NCBI GenBank assembly: GCA_031268115.1
Contig: JAIRXV010000092.1
Coordinates: 1 to 9,010 of the forward strand
Direction of reading: 5' to 3'
Origin: Bifidobacteriaceae bacterium
Lineage (GTDB): Bacteria; Actinomycetota; Actinomycetes; Actinomycetales; WQXJ01
Length of the DNA: 9,010 bases
Part shown: positions 6,701 to 9,010 of the stretch, in pieces
How the letters are laid out: each line of letters begins with the position of its first letter
Numbering within the stretch: the stretch's first letter is position 1
Program-made: the position numbers and the translations under genes
The notes under the pieces: generated by a model
Told to the model about the DNA's origin: nothing
Seen by the model: only the letters and a program-made list of their open reading frames with translations
The model's database searches: none

Positions 6701-6822
6701 AAGTGTCCCTAAGAATCTCACCAATCGCACCTGATGTAGATCTGCCTGGGATCGGAAGGAGCCTCCGCGTCCTCGGACAGGTCCTGGCCAGACAAGACGA
6801 CCCTGTCACTGCTGCGTGAATC

Positions 6823-6855
6823 TTGACCCCTTTTTGCCCTTTGGATTTTGACCCC
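6823..6855. repeat. Pair of TTGACCCC direct repeats, possible insertion-sequence end
   Basis: TTGACCCC occurs at 6823-6830 and 6848-6855, exactly 25 bp apart, in a T/C-rich context unlike the surrounding DNA. Closely spaced short repeats of this kind occur at the ends of some insertion sequences (for example IS21-type). No transposase is visible next to it, so this would be a remnant. Confidence 0.25.
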
Positions 6856-6912
6856 CTTGTGGTGGCCGTTGCGGCGCCTTTGGTGTGCTTGTGGTTGTGG
6901 TGTCTGTGCTGG

Positions 6913-7227
6913 TCAAGCGATATAGGTGGCGGGGTCTTCGCGGTCCTGGCCGACGTCAACCGGCGGCGTACCATTCACGGGTTTGCCGGCCGCGTTGGCG
7001 GGCGGGGATCGCGGTTCCCACCTATCGAGTCCCCCACTTGTGGTGCCGGCTCGGCCTCGCCGCACGATGCCGCACGCGCGCAGATCTTCAGCGATCGTCT
7101 TGAAGTCACCGTCCCAATGGCCAATAGCTCTATATCGACCCGGCAAGGGATTCCATATGGTGAGCGCTGCGGCGCCGGTCGAGTAAGCCCGGTTCCAGGT
7201 GCCCTTGGTGTTTGAAACCCTGATGTT
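6913..7227 (-). pseudogene. Orphan open segment, possible C-terminal gene remnant
   Basis: The minus-strand frame is open from 7227 (just after a TGA at 7228-7230) to the stop at 6913-6915, giving 104 codons. The first half has balanced, protein-like composition: GTWNRAYSTGAAALTIWNPL followed by PGRYRAIGHWDGDFKTIAED. The second half is Pro/Gly-rich and ends DREDPATYIA. The only start codon is TTG 7146, without a ribosome binding site. I recognise no family. It lies just downstream of the tandem TolB-like genes on the same strand and may be the tail of a gene whose 5' part was lost. Confidence 0.25.
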
Positions 7228-7298
7228 TCAGCTGAGTCTCGGGGACGGAAACTGGCGGAGCGCTTGGCGGTCCGAGGTGAAGCCTCATTGGAACATTT

Positions 7299-7776
7299 GG
7301 GACCCATGCGTCTTGGGTGTGTGGCTCACACTGTAGCGGGATCAGTCGTTCAGCCAGTACTCCGGTGGCGTGGGGTAGGCGAACGGATGCAGTTCGATTG
7401 ATTCGATGCCCGTGAGGTGGACGAGCATACGCCGTTCAGCTGTGGCCAGCTCATGCGAAGAAATATAGGCCGACTTCCCGATCTGGGTACGTAACATGAC
7501 GTGGTCGTTCCCGATCATCCCGACCGCTTCAATTTCCCGGCCCCGATCCCACACCCGCGAAACATCCGGGTCGAACTCCACAGGCCGCGAGGTCCCCGTC
7601 GCGATATCCCGGACCCGATACACCGGACCAAGCCACTTCGGGTAGATCACAATGCTGAGCGTCAACAACTGACTCGAATCCTCACTCCAAGACGCCGAAC
7701 CGCCCAACATCTCACCGTCCCACCACCTCACCAACTTACCGGTAGCGGCCTCAACCACCACCAACCGATCGTACGT
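7299..7776 (-). repeat. Tandem duplication, copy 1 (3' part of the TolB-like gene plus spacer)
   Basis: This matches 8533-9010 at a constant 1234-bp offset, beginning at the shared GGGACCC (7299 and 8533). It includes the intergenic hairpin and the C-terminal ~144 codons. Long blocks are identical at the DNA level, such as the region encoding WWDGEMLGGSASWSEDSSQL. The full duplicated unit is probably about 1.23 kb, a gene plus its spacer. Confidence 0.85.
7319..7331. terminator. Small hairpin after the TolB-like gene, copy 1
   Basis: GTGTG-GCT-CACAC is a perfect 5-bp stem with a 3-nt loop, 11 bp past the stop of the minus-strand gene. The identical hairpin follows the other copy at 8553-8565. 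There is no U-run. It could be a weak terminator or a protein-binding dyad. Confidence 0.3.
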
Positions 7777-8507
7777 CAGCCTACCCTCAGCGTCCAAATA
7801 GGAAGAATCGAACCACTTCAAAGAATACGCGATATACCTGCCATCCGGAGACCACTGAATAGGCCGACTCAACCCATCGAAACTGGCAACCGCCTGGTAC
7901 TCCACACCATCCAACGCCACCGGCTCAGACCCATCGAACGAAACAATCCACACCCGCGAACCCCCCAACGAATACTGCTCACTCGCCTTCAAAAACTCCT
8001 GCAACACCCGATCCTCATCGTCCTCCGGGCGGCCCATAACCGGTTGGACACCCTGCGCGGTCAGCCACTCATTCCGAGGCGACCGCGCCGAAAACACCGC
8101 CAGCTTATCCCCATCCGGGGACAGGCCCCACCACAATCCCTCATCCGTTGCCGCCTCATAGGTGGCCATCTGCCACTCCCCCGACTCCAAATCACACCGC
8201 CCAAGATAAGGTCTAGTCCACAAGATTTCCTCACCTGCCCGGAACGACGGCCCCGACTCGTAGTGCGAGAACCCCGCACACAACACACGCCCCCCCCACC
8301 CAAAACATCAACGTGGAGACCGTAGCGCCTCCGGGGATACTCCAAACGATAAAACTCGCTATCGCGGCCCCACAAACCAACACTCCTCATGCCGTCGCTG
8401 TCAAATATATCGACCCCCAAATCGGGAAAACCCTGCGGCACCCCCACCACACCCGACTCCAACCGCGCCCGCCACCGAGCCACCCCACGCCCCGAAACCC
8501 CAACCAT
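7342..8507 (-). pseudogene. TolB/PD40-like beta-propeller protein, frame split at a G8 tract
   Basis: The start is ATG 8507, with a good ribosome binding site (AAGGGAG, minus strand of 8516-8522) 8 nt upstream. The first frame encodes ARWRARLESGVVG, PDLGVDIFDSDGM and RRYGLHVDVLGGG, then meets eight G residues (8290-8297). Past the tract, homology continues in the other frame to the stop at 7342: VLCAGFSHYESG, then blades with WGLSPDGDKLAVFS, WSPDGRYIAYSL and WSEDSSQLLTLS, ending EYWLND. The S-P-D-G-x-x-[IL]-A signatures are those of TolB/PD40 (WD40-like) propellers. Nine or six G residues, or a -1 ribosomal slip on G-GGG-GGG, would give one protein of about 388 residues reading LGGGGRVLCAG. 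As sequenced, translation from 8507 stays out of the propeller frame; a start at GTG 8286 would give 314 residues but has no ribosome binding site. No signal peptide is apparent. It may be a pseudogene, a phase-variable gene or a sequencing error. Confidence 0.75.
8290..8297 (-). repeat. G8 homopolymer tract inside the TolB-like gene
   Basis: The minus strand reads GGGT, then eight G, then CGTGTG. It is the exact point where the upstream and downstream frames of the TolB-like gene fail to join. Such tracts change length by slipped-strand replication, and this one also contains a G-GGG-GGG slippery heptamer. Confidence 0.85.
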
Positions 8508-8515
8508 AGACGAGA

Positions 8516-8522
8516 CTCCCTT
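8516..8522 (-). promoter_or_regulatory. Ribosome binding site for the TolB-like gene start at 8507
   Basis: The minus strand reads AAGGGAG, with 8 nt between its end and ATG 8507. This good site makes ATG 8507 the true start and shows that the 8286 GTG is only where the second frame happens to open. Confidence 0.65.
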
Positions 8523-8552
8523 CAGAAGACTCGGGACCCTTGGGCCCCGCGT

Positions 8553-8565
8553 GTGTGGCTCACAC
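8553..8565. terminator. Small hairpin after the TolB-like gene, copy 2
   Basis: It is identical to the 7319-7331 hairpin (GTGTG-GCT-CACAC) and lies at the same distance from the stop codon of its gene. It separates the two tandem minus-strand genes, whose coding parts are only 68 bp apart. Confidence 0.3.
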
Positions 8566-8575
8566 TGTACCGGTA

Positions 8576-9010
8576 TCAGTCGCTCAACCAGTACTCCGAT
8601 GGTGTCGGGCAGGCAAACGGAAGCAGCCCGACTGGTTCGACGCCGGTCAGATGGACGAGCATACGCCGTTCAGCTGTCGCCAGCTCATGAGAAGAAATGT
8701 AGATGGACTTGCCGATCTGGGTACACAACATGACGTGGTCGTTCCCGATCATCCCGACCGCTTCGATTTCCCGGCCCCGATCCCACACCCGCGAAACATC
8801 CGGGTCTAACTCCACAGGCCGCACGGTCCCCGTCGCGATATCCCGGACCCGATACACCGGACCGAGCCACTTCGGGTAGATCACAATGCTGAGCGTCAAC
8901 AACTGACTCGAATCCTCACTCCAAGACGCCGAACCGCCCAACATCTCACCGTCCCACCACCTCACCACCTTGCCCGTAGCGACCTCAACCATCACCAACC
9001 GGCGATACGG
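8576..9010 (-). CDS. TolB/PD40-like beta-propeller protein, second copy, 5' end outside window
   Basis: The frame is open from the window edge to the stop at 8576, giving 144 residues of C-terminal sequence; TTG 8998 is internal and not the start. It aligns residue for residue with the end of the neighbouring copy. The block from WWDGEMLGG to RVRDIATGT is identical, and about 16 of 142 positions differ elsewhere, mostly towards the C-terminus (for example LLPFACPTPSEYWLSD against LHPFAYPTPPEYWLND). The last blade's ASWSEDSSQLLTLS signature is intact. Being upstream on the same strand, it may be the functional paralog; whether it has a G tract cannot be seen. Confidence 0.85.
   Translation of the reverse strand, partial: PYRRLVMVEVATGKVVRWWDGEMLGGSASWSEDSSQLLTLSIVIYPKWLGPVYRVRDIATGTVRPVELDPDVSRVWDRGREIEAVGMIGNDHVMLCTQIGKSIYISSHELATAERRMLVHLTGVEPVGLLPFACPTPSEYWLSD

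Noticed and set aside
6180..6734. A 184-codon plus-strand frame in the gene-poor stretch
   Set aside because: Low-complexity Arg/Gly/Ser composition, no start signals, and it runs across the inverted repeat and the lipoprotein-like remnant.
7501..8325. A 274-codon plus-strand open frame antisense to the TolB-like gene
   Set aside because: Its product is Pro/Arg/His-rich with no family signature, and the matching frame in the second copy is interrupted near 8807. It is a shadow of the minus-strand gene's codon bias.

Overview
The window is GC-rich DNA with GTG/ATG starts, purine-rich ribosome binding sites and strong G/C preference at third codon positions. The gene content (a DUF664/DinB-type protein, a LysE/ArgO remnant, RCC1-repeat proteins with Ig-like tails, TolB/PD40-like propellers) fits a high-GC Gram-positive of the Actinomycetota. 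I cannot name the genus. The region looks like accessory, surface-related DNA: long repeat proteins, paralogous copies, and several broken genes.

Layout. Bases 1-1077 (+) hold the 3' end of an RCC1-repeat protein with a proline-rich linker and two Ig-like (Big_2-type) domains. A DinB/DUF664-family gene follows at 1175-1786 (+). A decayed LysE/ArgO exporter gene lies at about 1857-2200. After a leader with a perfect 7-bp dyad comes a complete 982-residue secreted paralog of the first gene (2406-5354, +): signal peptide, 14 RCC1 repeats, Pro/Asp-rich linker and two Ig-like domains. Its last ~370 bp and the start of its 3' flank closely match the end of the first gene, which suggests duplication or gene conversion. 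A convergent gene (5438-6139, -) encodes an unrecognised cysteine-containing protein. Its reading frame continues upstream as a Ser/Pro/Ala-rich stretch with no start codon, as if a lipoprotein signal had been lost.

Bases 6300-7300 contain no convincing intact gene. They hold a striking inverted repeat (6593-6700), a pair of TTGACCCC direct repeats (6823-6855) and an orphan open segment on the minus strand (6913-7227). From 7299 to the end are two tandem minus-strand copies of a TolB/PD40-like propeller gene, 1234 bp apart. The downstream copy is split into two frames exactly at a run of eight G residues; nine (or six) would restore a 388-codon gene. The upstream copy runs off the window.

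How the parts relate. The RCC1/Ig-like proteins are most likely exported repeat proteins on a stalk, and the TolB-like proteins are a second beta-propeller family. Nothing ties them into one pathway. The shared theme is duplication, array recombination and frame decay or switching in repeat-type proteins. The strongest leads are the G8 tract, the two-times-seven RCC1 array with recombining ends, and the long inverted repeat.
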